Assembly (NCBI GenBank): GCA_910577115.1
Contig: CAJTMC010000016.1
Coordinates: 1-64,000 of the forward strand
Source of the DNA: an uncultured Lachnospiraceae bacterium
Lineage (GTDB): Bacteria; Bacillota; Clostridia; Lachnospirales; Lachnospiraceae
Direction: 5' to 3'
Length of the DNA stretch: 64,000 bases
Below, piece by piece: positions 43,601 through 52,767 of the stretch. The position numbers and the translations under genes were made by a program. The notes under the pieces are model-generated. The model did no database searches. It had not been told where the DNA came from and worked only from the letters and a program-made list of their open reading frames with translations. The number at the start of each line of letters is the position of its first letter. Position 1 is the first letter of the stretch.

Positions 43601-44499
43601 AAGAACATAAGAAAGTCCTGAACGCCATTACAATTCTTGAACCTTGGATTGAAAAAGAAAAGCAGCTGCCTGTGGCAGAGGAAAGAAAATCCACTGCATT
43701 GAAAAGGGTATCGGAACTGACAGAAGAGTTGGTAAATCTCAATGATGAAATCATTGAGAAGCAGGCAGAGGCAGATAAGGAAATTCCTGCCATGAGTGGC
43801 ATCGAGCATCTGACAGGAATTGTTGCCGGAATGAATGCAGAAATTGACGCTGTCAATGCGTTGGTACGGGATCATCAGATGAAGATTGGGGCATTGCGCC
43901 AAAAATCAGAACAGATTGGCTTCCTGAGACAACAGATTGAAACATTGAAGGAAAAGCAGACAGAATGTGCAAAAGAGGCGTCAGACTATGAAATCCTAAA
44001 AATTGCATTCAGCCAAAATGGTGTCCCGCATCAAATTATCCGTTCTGTCATTCCGCATCTGAGCGCTACATCCAATACAATACTTGGACAAATGACGGGT
44101 GGAAAAATGGGAGTGGAATTCCGGCTGGAAAAACTACAAAAGAATGGAAAAGAGAAAACATCATTGGATATTTTCATTGAGGAAAATGGAAGACCGGCGC
44201 TGCCTTACTTGTCAAAGTCCGGAGGGGAAAAAGTAAAGTCCTCTCTGTCCGTTATTCTTGCGTTGGCTGAGCTTAAATCATCATCGGCCGGCATCCAGCT
44301 TGGGATGCTCTTTATTGATGAGCCCCCGTTCCTTGATTCGGACGGCGTTGAGGCATATTGTGACGCACTTGAAACGATTCAAAGCAGGTACCGCAATATC
44401 AAGATTATGGCAATAACACATGATCCAACTATGAAAGCCCGTTTTCCTCAAAATTTGGATGTCGTAAAGACAGAGAACGGCAGCAGGGTAATTTATTAA
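40654..44499 (+). CDS. Single-chain SbcD-SbcC (Mre11-Rad50-like) nuclease-ATPase
   Basis: 1281 residues. Residues 1 to about 400 are a calcineurin-like nuclease (SGDWHLG, ISGDVFHVG, PNHDG, ALGHIHRPQ). From about 415 an SMC/Rad50-type ATPase: Walker A GQNGAGKSS at 443, long coiled coil, signature SKSGGEK near 1190, Walker B LFIDEPP with D1222/E1223. Two cysteines, C850 and C858 (GCVDLDNAHC), lie at the coil apex; spacing is wider than the CxxC zinc hook. Normally two genes. Likely makes and processes ends for phage recombination. Confidence 0.85.
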   Translation: MKILHSGDWHLGTFRSPVKDGVNLRTEDTKKCLDELVRVAEEERPDYTLISGDVFHVGRLWSDRCCEEIITAIHYIKELASVSKQVVVMRGTPNHDGAGQFNVLKEMFADCPNVHIVTTPQVLAFDNADIAVLPGFDSGIYRTKFPGLSKEDENAAITNELANIVTGLKAQCRLDKTSILMAHYTVPGCNTESGQTMMLTQFEPVIPPEALLAADYELVALGHIHRPQEVPNVPNCFYSGAINAMNFNDEGQERGFWIHQVHSPGVWQSSFCNTPIREFKTMCLDNDDIIQFNAGAIDMVATLKWRGEIDGKIVRINYRCTDENSKVLNKAVLEKELLDDGAFMVWEILPDKIDEFANRTELTNTTDPEVNLIKYLEERQIPPEKVQELVAKARPIISEAEAGMTASANTGVFEPVEISVKNYRNYEEETFNFENITFCTINGQNGAGKSSLFMDAVIDCLFEEPREGVIKYDTGKSPWLRNDENARSGSIMFTFRIGEKMFRVTRTRARSGKGTLNIAQSIDGEWKDCSKERYNDTQQEILDILGMDSFTFKSCALIMQDQYGLFLQAKPEERIEVLGTLLGLGVYQAMEKIAHDKAKANGTKNRELKQEIEIHSKTISDMGCPDEELNTCRTELEEYESVLKTKIAERDKNKLLLENRQAALERRTKLLASITTLQSKKIATKQNRDAQQAIVDSSEIILGDKAEIETKVAEHKALLARELELTGEAALYSAMKREAENFARQAETEQKVIDGYRIKVKQKETELALAQPTDQDEIIKEKAEEYTRKKAEFEALREKSVAYQQANTEYSAAVFHHNETVRKYKEEKKTEEERKRVLEKKVAILAESGCVDLDNAHCKFLQDAIEAKEQLIRMDAVFADIEARMQTEESKSKAEVDKKHSIMKEIGFDAAALTLVQNECTTLLPYVAKLEAIRQRESRTALLGADIEHLQANILESEKRLSEVRLKGTEAERERDQYAKSFEEHKKVLNAITILEPWIEKEKQLPVAEERKSTALKRVSELTEELVNLNDEIIEKQAEADKEIPAMSGIEHLTGIVAGMNAEIDAVNALVRDHQMKIGALRQKSEQIGFLRQQIETLKEKQTECAKEASDYEILKIAFSQNGVPHQIIRSVIPHLSATSNTILGQMTGGKMGVEFRLEKLQKNGKEKTSLDIFIEENGRPALPYLSKSGGEKVKSSLSVILALAELKSSSAGIQLGMLFIDEPPFLDSDGVEAYCDALETIQSRYRNIKIMAITHDPTMKARFPQNLDVVKTENGSRVIY

Positions 44500-44546
44500 T
44501 AAAATGCTGGAGGGCGGCGCTCTCTGGGAATGAAAGGAGTGGTGGG

Positions 44547-45416
44547 ATGCCAAACAGGATATTGAAAGAAAGCATTTGCAGAAGTGAAGAAATAGATTCC
44601 TTATCCTGGTTTGAAGAAGTTCTGTTCTATAGGTTGATTGTAGTTTGTGATGATTTTGGGAGGTATGACGGAAGGGCAAAAATAATTAAGGGTTCCTGTT
44701 TTCCTTTGAAAGACGTTACGGAAAAGAACATAAATGAGGCGCTTGATAAGCTATCGACGGTAGGCTTGGTCAGAGTGTATGAAACACAGGGAAGACCGTA
44801 CCTGCAATTGGTAACTTGGGCGGCTCATCAGAGAATCCGTAATCAAAAAAGCAAATACCCTGAATTTACAAGCGATTGCAATTTGCTGTCATTTGACAGC
44901 AAAAGTCAGCAAATGGAAACATCAGGCAGCAGATGCGTCCGTAATCCAATCCAATCCGAATCCAATAATAATAATATTATTGTTGCGCCTGCGGGCAACG
45001 AACCAAATGATACTCCCGATGATATGCAGGAGAAGTATCCAATTGGCAACTTTGAATATCAGTGTGTGGATATTTTGATTCGTTCATGTGTTGCGGTTTT
45101 CCCAAATTCCAAAGTTCCTGAAACGGCTGCGGAAAAAAAGAAATGGGCTATGGAAATTGAACGTATGAAACGGCTGGATGGGAGAAGTGAGTCAGATATT
45201 ATTGAGGCGCTTACATATGCGACTACAGATGGGTTTTGGAAGTCAAATATACGCAGCGCAAAAAAATTCAGGGAGAAGTTTGAAACATTGATTATCCAAA
45301 GCAGAAGCAGGCAGGGAAAGAATTTCCGAAATGGGTTTAATCAATTTCCCCAAAATGATTATGATATCCAAGCCCTTGAGCGGGAACTAGTGGAGAATGG
45401 TGGTGATCCTGGGTGA
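44547..45416 (+). CDS. Phage replication organiser (DnaD-like/winged helix)
   Basis: 289 residues. N-terminal winged helix (LSWFEEVLFYRLIVVCDDFG, then VTEKNINEALDKLSTVGLV) as in phage replisome organisers; C-terminal region after residue 170 is the part expected to contact helicase. Probable origin binding. No iteron-type origin repeats were noticed inside it. Confidence 0.75.
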   Translation: MPNRILKESICRSEEIDSLSWFEEVLFYRLIVVCDDFGRYDGRAKIIKGSCFPLKDVTEKNINEALDKLSTVGLVRVYETQGRPYLQLVTWAAHQRIRNQKSKYPEFTSDCNLLSFDSKSQQMETSGSRCVRNPIQSESNNNNIIVAPAGNEPNDTPDDMQEKYPIGNFEYQCVDILIRSCVAVFPNSKVPETAAEKKKWAMEIERMKRLDGRSESDIIEALTYATTDGFWKSNIRSAKKFREKFETLIIQSRSRQGKNFRNGFNQFPQNDYDIQALERELVENGGDPG

Positions 45417-46246
45417 AATATAGTGGAGTGATACAGGGAACGGAAAAAGAATTCCTAAGTGTTTTCAATCAGCTCTGCTATTCGCGTAGTGCATGGCAGG
45501 TATGGGTTGATTTAATGAGTGCGATAGCATGTTCACTAAGTAATGTGCTGGATCGGACAACAGGACATTATGAGCAGCGTGAGAAAGAGTATGCGCAATG
45601 CATAGAGAGGCTTGGTTCGGTAGACGCTCCGGCAAAGATACTCAGCATTATCGTCATGGCTTTGGAGAATGAGCCGGAACAGGATTTTCTCGGAAAGATG
45701 TACATGAACCTGAATCTGGAAAATCACTGGAGGGGGCAGTTTTTTACACCTTATGAAGTGTGTAAAATGATGTCAATGGTAACGGTGGGAGATTTTGATG
45801 CACAGATAGAAAAGCAAGGTTATATATCTATCTGTGATCCGGCATGTGGTGCAGGTGCAACGCTAATAGCAGCGGCAAACAATATAAAAAAGTCAAAGTA
45901 TAATTTTCAGAATCATGTACTTTTTGTAGGGCAGGACGTGGACAGGGTAGTTGCCCAGATGTGTTATATCCAACTTTCGCTTCTTGGATGTGCCGGATAT
46001 ATCTGTGTAGGGAATACGCTCACAAATCCGCTGACGGGACATGTATTGTTTCCCTGTGAGGCGGATGGGCATGAACTGTGGTATATGCCGATGTTCCAGT
46101 CTAAAATATGGCAGTGGAGGCGGACGTTTAAATCGCTGGAAAGTATGTGTGGAACCGTAACCACCGAAAAAACAGTGGAAAAAGAGCGCTTTTATGTATT
46201 TTTTGATTTTGACAAAGAGGAGGTTAGCTATGGAGACAAGACTTAG
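45413..46246 (+). CDS. N-6 DNA methylase-like protein without the NPPY motif
   Basis: 277 residues, GTG start overlapping the previous gene by four bases. GQFFTPYEVCKMMSMV and ICDPACGAGATLIAAA are the SAM-binding part of type I/HsdM-like methylases. The catalytic NPPF/Y motif is absent; VGNTLTNPLTG is the nearest match. It may be a SAM-binding or inactive relative, or use an altered motif. Confidence 0.7.
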   Translation: MKYSGVIQGTEKEFLSVFNQLCYSRSAWQVWVDLMSAIACSLSNVLDRTTGHYEQREKEYAQCIERLGSVDAPAKILSIIVMALENEPEQDFLGKMYMNLNLENHWRGQFFTPYEVCKMMSMVTVGDFDAQIEKQGYISICDPACGAGATLIAAANNIKKSKYNFQNHVLFVGQDVDRVVAQMCYIQLSLLGCAGYICVGNTLTNPLTGHVLFPCEADGHELWYMPMFQSKIWQWRRTFKSLESMCGTVTTEKTVEKERFYVFFDFDKEEVSYGDKT

Positions 46247-47228
46247 CTCAAATGAAATTTCGGAACATAACAAAAAAGCTTTGCAGTCCGAAACAGGGCA
46301 GAAGGTCAGGCAGGCAATGAAAACAGAGGTACAGCATTTTACTGATGCCCCTGAAATACAGCATTTTGCAACAGTGAAAGTATTCAAAAATGATAATGTT
46401 TATGGTGTTACATGGGGGAATTTGGTCAGGGAATATCTGAAAACGGCATATTCCAAAGGAGATAAGCAAGCAGATGTTGTGTTGGACGGTGTTACATATA
46501 AAATTTTGAAACGCCGGGAAGTGACTGTATTCTACGATTCGGACGAAAATACACTTTTTGATGTGGAGAATAAGAGGCTTGAAAAGGAATATGGTTATGT
46601 CATGCAGGAAGACAAAATAATTGCCGGATCAGAAGTGGAAATTGACAATACAGCTGGGGGTGAGATGGAAGAGACAGATAAGGAAATTGGAGAAACTCAG
46701 GAAGAAAAGCAAGAAGGGAAACACAGAAATGATGTACCGACCGATGGCATAGCACTGCTAGATCCAGCTACTATAAAGCAAACGGCGAAGGAAAAACTGG
46801 AAAAGGAAATGAAGGCTGATAAGGATAAAACTTTTGCCGAGCCTGTCATTGGATATCTGCTGAAACGCTGCGAAGATGATTTGGGACTGGCTCAGGATGT
46901 GGTGCAGGTTCATAAGACGTGGAAGAAATGTCTTGATTATATATACGAGCAAGCACGCAAGCAGGCGAAAGGAAATAGAGCTGCTGTTCGTGATGATGTG
47001 GTTTATGAATGGGCCGAGGATTACTACCACAAGGATGATAAGGCTGAGGAGGAAAGGAAAACCAAAGAAGCTGCAGAACGAAAGAAAAAGCAGGAGGAGA
47101 GGTCTAAAAAGGCAAAAGCTGAACCCAAAAAGGCAGAAGTTCCAAAACCAAAAGAAGAACCAAAGCCTAAAAAGAATCGTAAGGATATGGATGGACAACT
47201 TGATATGTTCTCCATAATGGGAATGTAG
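46230..47228 (+). CDS. PcfK-like protein (family including anti-Cas9 AcrIIA9)
   Basis: 332 residues; ATG 46230 after GAGGAGG. The conserved part is residues 170 to 265 (TFAEPVIGYLLKRCEDD, HKTWKKCLDYIYEQA), matching what I recall of the PcfK domain. The C-terminal 60 residues are K/E/P-rich and end MDGQLDMFSI. Conjugative PcfK and the Cas9 inhibitor AcrIIA9 belong to this family. The partner PcfJ gene follows 11 bases later. Confidence 0.65.
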   Translation: METRLSSNEISEHNKKALQSETGQKVRQAMKTEVQHFTDAPEIQHFATVKVFKNDNVYGVTWGNLVREYLKTAYSKGDKQADVVLDGVTYKILKRREVTVFYDSDENTLFDVENKRLEKEYGYVMQEDKIIAGSEVEIDNTAGGEMEETDKEIGETQEEKQEGKHRNDVPTDGIALLDPATIKQTAKEKLEKEMKADKDKTFAEPVIGYLLKRCEDDLGLAQDVVQVHKTWKKCLDYIYEQARKQAKGNRAAVRDDVVYEWAEDYYHKDDKAEEERKTKEAAERKKKQEERSKKAKAEPKKAEVPKPKEEPKPKKNRKDMDGQLDMFSIMGM

Positions 47229-47239
47229 GAGGCGGTCAT

Positions 47240-49339
47240 ATGGATAAAAGAGCACTATCGGCTATACCAAGGCCGGTACTTACGGATAAAAATAAGGAAA
47301 TGCTGCTGTTAGTGCCTCATATATCTTATCTGGCAACGGCAAGCAGGCAGGAAGTTAATGGAATTGACACGCTGATTATCAATTTTTTTCATGCAGAGGA
47401 AAAAGAATTAAAGCCAGCGTTCCGGACATTCTGCCAGCCGGATGATTACATCACGCAGGATCTGACAACAGACAAAACCAAGTGGAAGACAGGGGCTATC
47501 AATTATCTTACCGGATATCTTTACTGGTACCGTAATGGAGGTAATATCGCAGTTGCCTCGGCTGAGGAAAGGGAAATTATTCTCGGATTCTTATACGAAT
47601 TTAAGAAAAGGCATGATACCAAAGATTATGACAGGTGCATGGCACAGGGCGGATCCGTAACGGATACGGAACTGGAAGACCGTATAGACGAGTACCAAGA
47701 CAAAATCAAGGAATGGAAATTGCAGGAAAAGCACAACAAAGAAAAGGCAGAGATTGATTTGCAGATGGAAAAGTTCGGTGATGCTCCCGAAGATTATGAC
47801 AGATTCGTCAGAGAAAAGGTATTTGGAGAAGAACACTATATTTTTTACAGCACTGCCAATAAGTCAGCGTATTGCACAAGCTGCGAGCTGGATTTTGAAT
47901 TGGATAAGGAGAAACACCTCCGGCACAAGAAAATTCCTATATGGAATCACTTAGATAAGGTCAAACATAATCATACGGTTTTATGCCCTTACTGCGGAAA
48001 GTATCTCAAATGTAAAAGTGAGGGTATGAGCCGGCAGAGTTTATTTGCAGTTCAGTGGAGTGTATTGGTTCAAAAGCATGAGGAAAATGTATTGGTAAGA
48101 TACTTCTGCCATACAAAGGATTTTCGTATAAATTATCGCAATCCAGAGATTACCACAATGGAGAAATTCAGAACGGTACATACAGCTGAAATGGCGAAAG
48201 ATTTTGAATGGGCAAGATTTAGGAGCATATATGATTACCGCTGGTGCATATTCCATGACAGAAAATATAGCGGATGGTGTCCTCCGGCAGAAATAACGGT
48301 ACCAAGAAGTGCGGTTTTATACAACGAGAATCTGCTTGATACAGTATCCGGCACATGTATGAAATATAGTGCGGTAGATATTTACATAGACAAGATTGTG
48401 AACAATAGCATATTGCTTAATAAACCTTGGACCATTGACTGGTATTTCAATCAGTATCGAAAGACACCATATCTGGAGCAGCTGCTTAAAATCGGATTTT
48501 ATAAAATTGTACAGTCTGTCATGGAAGACCATAATTGTCCAGAATTTCAGAACGGGAAGACAGTATTGGAAACACTGGGGATAAATAAGCTGCAGTTTAA
48601 TATGCTCCGGGAAGTGGGAAATCCAACGGTAAGAGATGTGATGATACTCCGGTATGCGAAAGAGATCCGACAGGAAGATTTTAAGCTGCTCCGCTATATT
48701 CATGATGATGGATACGACAAAATGTATGAAAAGTATCTTGATATGAGACAGTACACCACAATCTACAAGGTGGATAAGTACATAAATAAGCAGAGAATCA
48801 AACATGATGCTGACTATTTTGACTACATCAGCTGGTTAGAGGAAATGGGGTACGATATGCGGAATGAGTTTAATTTGTACCCGAAGGACTTCAAAAATGC
48901 CCATGATGATAAATCAAAGGAGTATGTCAAGTTCAAAGATAAGCGGGCAAAAGAAGATATCAAACGGTTTAATAGGCTATTGAAAAAGATCCGCAAGAAT
49001 ACTTCGGATGTGGATGCTATGAATTTGAGGGTTGAGGGAATGTTCATTCGATTGCCGGCACAGCTGGATGAGTTAAAAAAAGAGGGAGAAATTCTCCATC
49101 ATTGCGTTGGAACCTATGTTGATAGGGTAGCAAAGGGAGAGACGATGATTTTCTTCATAAGGCAGGAAGCGGATCCGGATAAACCATTCTTCACATTGGA
49201 ATGGAAGGGCAGGGTGGTTCAGTGCCGAGGTTATCGTAACTGCGATATGACACCAGAGGTTAAAGCATTCGTTGAGATATTCCAAGAAAAAATGGCGGAG
49301 TATGAGAATGCACCAAATAAACAGAGGAAGGTGGGTTGA
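47240..49339 (+). CDS. PcfJ-domain protein
   Basis: 699 residues. C-terminal ILHHCVGTYVDRVAKGETMI then PFFTLEWKGRVVQCRGYRN is the PcfJ core; the central part has C-x2-C pairs (CTSC, CPYC) of a zinc ribbon. PcfJ and PcfK travel together on conjugative elements and phages, with a mobilisation or replication link that is not settled. Confidence 0.75.
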   Translation: MDKRALSAIPRPVLTDKNKEMLLLVPHISYLATASRQEVNGIDTLIINFFHAEEKELKPAFRTFCQPDDYITQDLTTDKTKWKTGAINYLTGYLYWYRNGGNIAVASAEEREIILGFLYEFKKRHDTKDYDRCMAQGGSVTDTELEDRIDEYQDKIKEWKLQEKHNKEKAEIDLQMEKFGDAPEDYDRFVREKVFGEEHYIFYSTANKSAYCTSCELDFELDKEKHLRHKKIPIWNHLDKVKHNHTVLCPYCGKYLKCKSEGMSRQSLFAVQWSVLVQKHEENVLVRYFCHTKDFRINYRNPEITTMEKFRTVHTAEMAKDFEWARFRSIYDYRWCIFHDRKYSGWCPPAEITVPRSAVLYNENLLDTVSGTCMKYSAVDIYIDKIVNNSILLNKPWTIDWYFNQYRKTPYLEQLLKIGFYKIVQSVMEDHNCPEFQNGKTVLETLGINKLQFNMLREVGNPTVRDVMILRYAKEIRQEDFKLLRYIHDDGYDKMYEKYLDMRQYTTIYKVDKYINKQRIKHDADYFDYISWLEEMGYDMRNEFNLYPKDFKNAHDDKSKEYVKFKDKRAKEDIKRFNRLLKKIRKNTSDVDAMNLRVEGMFIRLPAQLDELKKEGEILHHCVGTYVDRVAKGETMIFFIRQEADPDKPFFTLEWKGRVVQCRGYRNCDMTPEVKAFVEIFQEKMAEYENAPNKQRKVG

Positions 49340-49340
49340 A

Positions 49341-49532
49341 ATGGCAGATAAGACAAGGCACAAAATAAATAATCTGCTTATGAAGCTGAATGATGAAGAC
49401 AGAAATACTCTTTGCTGCCTGCTAATTAAAGCGGGGTATGCAGCAAGAATAGGAAAAGAACGTCCAGACGGTAAAGGGAAAACAATGTATTTTGTGGAAT
49501 ATTGGGAGGAGAATAATGATTCTTTTAAATAG
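49341..49532 (+). CDS. Small phage protein
   Basis: 63 residues, helical, basic N-terminus (MADKTRHKINNLLMKL). ATG 49341 directly after the PcfJ stop. Function unknown. Confidence 0.45.
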   Translation: MADKTRHKINNLLMKLNDEDRNTLCCLLIKAGYAARIGKERPDGKGKTMYFVEYWEENNDSFK

Positions 49533-49770
49533 AGCAAAAAAGCCTATATCTAAAATGGAAATTTATTTGAAATATGGTTTTGTCATTACAGAGCATGAAG
49601 CTCACTTGTGCCCGAGATGTCGAAAAGTTTTGAATGCAGGTCCTAATTATCAGCCTAATTACTGTAGCCAGTGTGGACAGAAAGTCAGTTTTGCGGGAAT
49701 TAAATGGAGTGAAGACAAGAAATTAGGATTTGCGGAAAGAGGTGAAACTTATGAACCGGTCAAAGATTGA
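49516..49770 (+). CDS. Zinc-ribbon phage protein
   Basis: 84 residues with CPRC and CSQCG pairs, a DUF-type zinc ribbon. ATG 49516 follows GGGAGGAG; overlaps both neighbours. Function unknown. Confidence 0.55.
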   Translation: MILLNRAKKPISKMEIYLKYGFVITEHEAHLCPRCRKVLNAGPNYQPNYCSQCGQKVSFAGIKWSEDKKLGFAERGETYEPVKD

Positions 49771-50788
49771 ATGGTGTGATCATACATGGAATCCTATTAC
49801 GGGGTGTCGGCATGATTGTAAATACTGTTACGCGCGTCGAATGACCGTCAGGTTTGCAGGCGATGTAAGACTGAACAAAATGGCAAAAAAGGATTACAGC
49901 ATGGTTCCGGCAGCGGACGGAGGGAAAGATTTATATGTGTTGGATGTTCCGATGCTGAATGAAACAGGACATCCGTTGGTATATCCATTTGGATTTGAAC
50001 CTACATTGCATAGATACAGAATGGACATTCCCGGAAAACTGAAAATGGGGAACAACATTTTTGTCGGTGCCATGTCAGATGTATTTGGAAAGTGGGTGCC
50101 GGACAAATGGCTTGATGAAATTTTTGCAACTTGTGAGAAATATCCTATACATAATTATCTTTTTCTTACTAAGAATCCGGAACGGTATTTAGAGTATATC
50201 GTACCAAACGGATATGAAAATTTATGGTTTGGAATCACCATAACAAAAGAATCCGAAATAGCTAAGGTATCAATGCTGCCGGAAGGACGCAGATCATTTA
50301 TCAGTATTGAACCGATTTTGGAAGATCTTCATAGTGAGATTCACAGGCTATTTATACATTTAGTTGACTGGATTATTATTGGTGCAGAAACAGGACGCAG
50401 TAAAAATAAAGTTATTCCAGAAGCTGAGTGGATAAACAAACTTGTGGCTGAGGCTGACAATGCTGGAGTACCAGTATTTATGAAAGAAAGCTTGGTTCCG
50501 ATAGTCGGGGAACAAAATATGCGACGTGACTTTCCGAGACAGCTCCAGCATTCAGAAGTGAGTCCAAAAATGAAGAAGAAGTTGTTTGATATATGCGCTG
50601 AGTGCAAGGCTAATTTGAAAAAAAGCAATATGATTACTCTGCTTGCGAGATCCAAACGGGGTGAACAGCCGAAACAGTTTGGTTTTATGTGCAAAGATTG
50701 TTTCATAAAATTCTGCAATAACTTTGGATTGGATATACCAGAGCTGGTAGAAATCATTATGGATAGTAAGGATGATGGTGATGTCTAA
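49751..50788 (+). CDS. DUF5131 (phage Gp37/Gp68) radical-SAM-like protein
   Basis: 345 residues. NPITGCRHDCKYCYARR carries a C-x3-C-x2-C motif like radical SAM proteins, and WNP, SDVFGKWVPD, FLTKNPER and IGAETGR fit the DUF5131 family. Biochemical role unknown. ATG 49751 with AGAGGTG upstream. Confidence 0.8.
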   Translation: MNRSKIEWCDHTWNPITGCRHDCKYCYARRMTVRFAGDVRLNKMAKKDYSMVPAADGGKDLYVLDVPMLNETGHPLVYPFGFEPTLHRYRMDIPGKLKMGNNIFVGAMSDVFGKWVPDKWLDEIFATCEKYPIHNYLFLTKNPERYLEYIVPNGYENLWFGITITKESEIAKVSMLPEGRRSFISIEPILEDLHSEIHRLFIHLVDWIIIGAETGRSKNKVIPEAEWINKLVAEADNAGVPVFMKESLVPIVGEQNMRRDFPRQLQHSEVSPKMKKKLFDICAECKANLKKSNMITLLARSKRGEQPKQFGFMCKDCFIKFCNNFGLDIPELVEIIMDSKDDGDV

Positions 50789-51158
50789 ATGGAATAGGAA
50801 TGGAGATGGATATACTGACAGTACTGCATGTATGGCGATATCAAAATTATCAAAAGAGGAAAGGAAAAATGCTATGGCAAAGAAAAGAAGCTGCAGACGA
50901 ACAACAGATGAAAATGTAATCCATGATAAGGCTGTGAAACTGCGGAAAATGACGGATGAACAACTGGTGCATTATGTGGAGGACAGAGTTGAAAAAGCAA
51001 GGAGTGAGGGGTTTAATCGGGGCAGGGAGCAGAATAAGCCTGTAAATATCATGGAACTTATTAATGCTATTGGCAATATAAGAGGTATCGGGGAAAGTAA
51101 GTTGGCAGACATCAAGGCTATTCTTGAAAAACACTTGGAGGTGGGGGATGGTGGCTGA
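50772..51158 (+). CDS. Small phage protein with possible helix-hairpin-helix
   Basis: 128 residues. The end, AIGNIRGIGESKLADIKAIL, looks like a helix-hairpin-helix DNA-binding motif; the middle is basic. ATG 50781 is an alternative start. Followed by recU in an overlapping frame. Confidence 0.5.
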   Translation: MMVMSKWNRNGDGYTDSTACMAISKLSKEERKNAMAKKRSCRRTTDENVIHDKAVKLRKMTDEQLVHYVEDRVEKARSEGFNRGREQNKPVNIMELINAIGNIRGIGESKLADIKAILEKHLEVGDGG

Positions 51159-51705
51159 TCCAAGGAGACAGATAATCGGGAGACGGAGCAAAGCATCCGG
51201 CGATGCCTTTGAGCGTTGGCTGTCAAGTTCCTGTGAATTTTATCTACAGAAAGGATGGGCGCACATAGAAAAAACGCCAGAACCCTTCCACATCACTGGT
51301 AAAGACGAAAACGGGGTTGTCCGAGGATATTACGAAAAGAAAGGACAGCCAGACTATAAAGGGATTTTATGTGACGGTACCGGAATTATGTTTGAGGCAA
51401 AACATACGGATTCGGATCGGATAAACCAGAATGTTGTTACGGACGCACAATGGAAAAGCCTTGATATATATGAGAAATTTGGAGCTCATTGCTATGTGAT
51501 GGTGTCTGTGGGACTGATGAAATTCTATAGAGTTCCTTGGAATGTTTGGAAAAAGATGAAAGAGCTGTTCGGACATAAGTTTATGACAGAGCAGGAACTG
51601 GAGCCTTATAAATTGCAGGAAAGGCAATGTACAATACTCATTTTGGAAGGAGTGGAATTGAGAGATGAAGATACAGAAAACAGAGCTTGCAGCAAAATTG
51701 AATAA
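51148..51705 (+). CDS. recU: Holliday junction resolvase RecU-type
   Basis: 185 residues. GRRSKASGDAFERWL near the start, then QPDYKGI and MFEAKHT hold the acidic and lysine residues of the RecU site. GGAGGTGGG precedes ATG 51148. Resolves recombination junctions in phage DNA. Confidence 0.85.
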   Translation: MVADPRRQIIGRRSKASGDAFERWLSSSCEFYLQKGWAHIEKTPEPFHITGKDENGVVRGYYEKKGQPDYKGILCDGTGIMFEAKHTDSDRINQNVVTDAQWKSLDIYEKFGAHCYVMVSVGLMKFYRVPWNVWKKMKELFGHKFMTEQELEPYKLQERQCTILILEGVELRDEDTENRACSKIE

Positions 51706-52714
51706 AATCAAGGGAGTTGTGCCCAAAAAAGGCACACAGGCAATTTTGCATAATATTTTGGTAAAAGACAGCTATCTGATTGCCAGTGATATGGCTATGA
51801 CCATTAAGGCAAAACTGGAAGGGGGCGGGCAGGAAACCTTTCTTATTCCGGAAAGGGCGTTTGACCTGATTAATAATCTTCCTGACGGGGAAGTTGAGAT
51901 CTCAGGGGGGAAGGATAACATTATAGTGATTAAGGCGGACAAGATAGAAAACAGGTATCAGACTATGGATCCTTTGATGTTTCCAAAAATCAATGATTTT
52001 GAAGAAGGGGAGGAGTTGACGATAGATTCGGGGATTATACTGGAGTCTATTAAAAAGGTTGCGTATGCGATACCAGCGCAGGCGGAAAACCGTATAATGA
52101 CGGCAATGTATCTGCATGCCGAGGGCGGGCAACTGAATTTTGTCGGATCGGATGCACATGTATTGGCATGGGATATGGCGGCTTATGATGGAAATTTTAA
52201 ACTGCTGATACCAAAAAATACGGTGGATAAGCTGAAATCGCTTGGATTATCCGGAGAAGTGCAGATTAAGCATGGAAAGTCGCAGGCAGTTTTTATTACA
52301 AAAGAGTTTGAAATATATACAAGGCTCATTGAAGGGGAATATTTTAAGTATCAGGCGATGTTTAAGGAATTTCCCATACATACGGTCGCATCAAAGTCAA
52401 CTTTACTGGATGCCATGACAAGGGCAAAGATGTGTACTGAGGAACGGTGCCCGGTTAGATTCGAACTGCAGGAGAGCCAGCTGAATTTGAGTATCAAAGA
52501 TAAAATAACCGATTACCATGAAACAGTAGATTTGCAGGAAAACCTTTCAGAACCTCTTACAATCGGATTTGATGCGAAACTGGTACTGGAAACATTAAAG
52601 GCTTTTGAATGTGATAACGTTGGCATCTCCTTTGACAGTCCCAAAATGCCAATGATTATCGAGGCGGAAGACAGTGACTTTAAGGTAATTGTACTGCCGG
52701 TTGTACTTAATTAA
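51665..52714 (+). CDS. Phage-encoded sliding clamp (DnaN-like beta subunit)
   Basis: 349 residues with the three-domain clamp pattern (FLIPERAFDLINNLPDGEV, ALLHAEGG-type start of domain 2 as MYLHAEGGQLNFVGSDAH, and IGFDAKLVLETLKAFEC). The N-terminus overlaps recU by 41 bases. Phage clamps free replication from the host DnaN. Confidence 0.85.
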   Translation: MKIQKTELAAKLNKIKGVVPKKGTQAILHNILVKDSYLIASDMAMTIKAKLEGGGQETFLIPERAFDLINNLPDGEVEISGGKDNIIVIKADKIENRYQTMDPLMFPKINDFEEGEELTIDSGIILESIKKVAYAIPAQAENRIMTAMYLHAEGGQLNFVGSDAHVLAWDMAAYDGNFKLLIPKNTVDKLKSLGLSGEVQIKHGKSQAVFITKEFEIYTRLIEGEYFKYQAMFKEFPIHTVASKSTLLDAMTRAKMCTEERCPVRFELQESQLNLSIKDKITDYHETVDLQENLSEPLTIGFDAKLVLETLKAFECDNVGISFDSPKMPMIIEAEDSDFKVIVLPVVLN

Positions 52715-52767
52715 GTGCTTTTGGTAAAAGTTTATATATCACACAGGTAACACGTTCATTATTCTTG

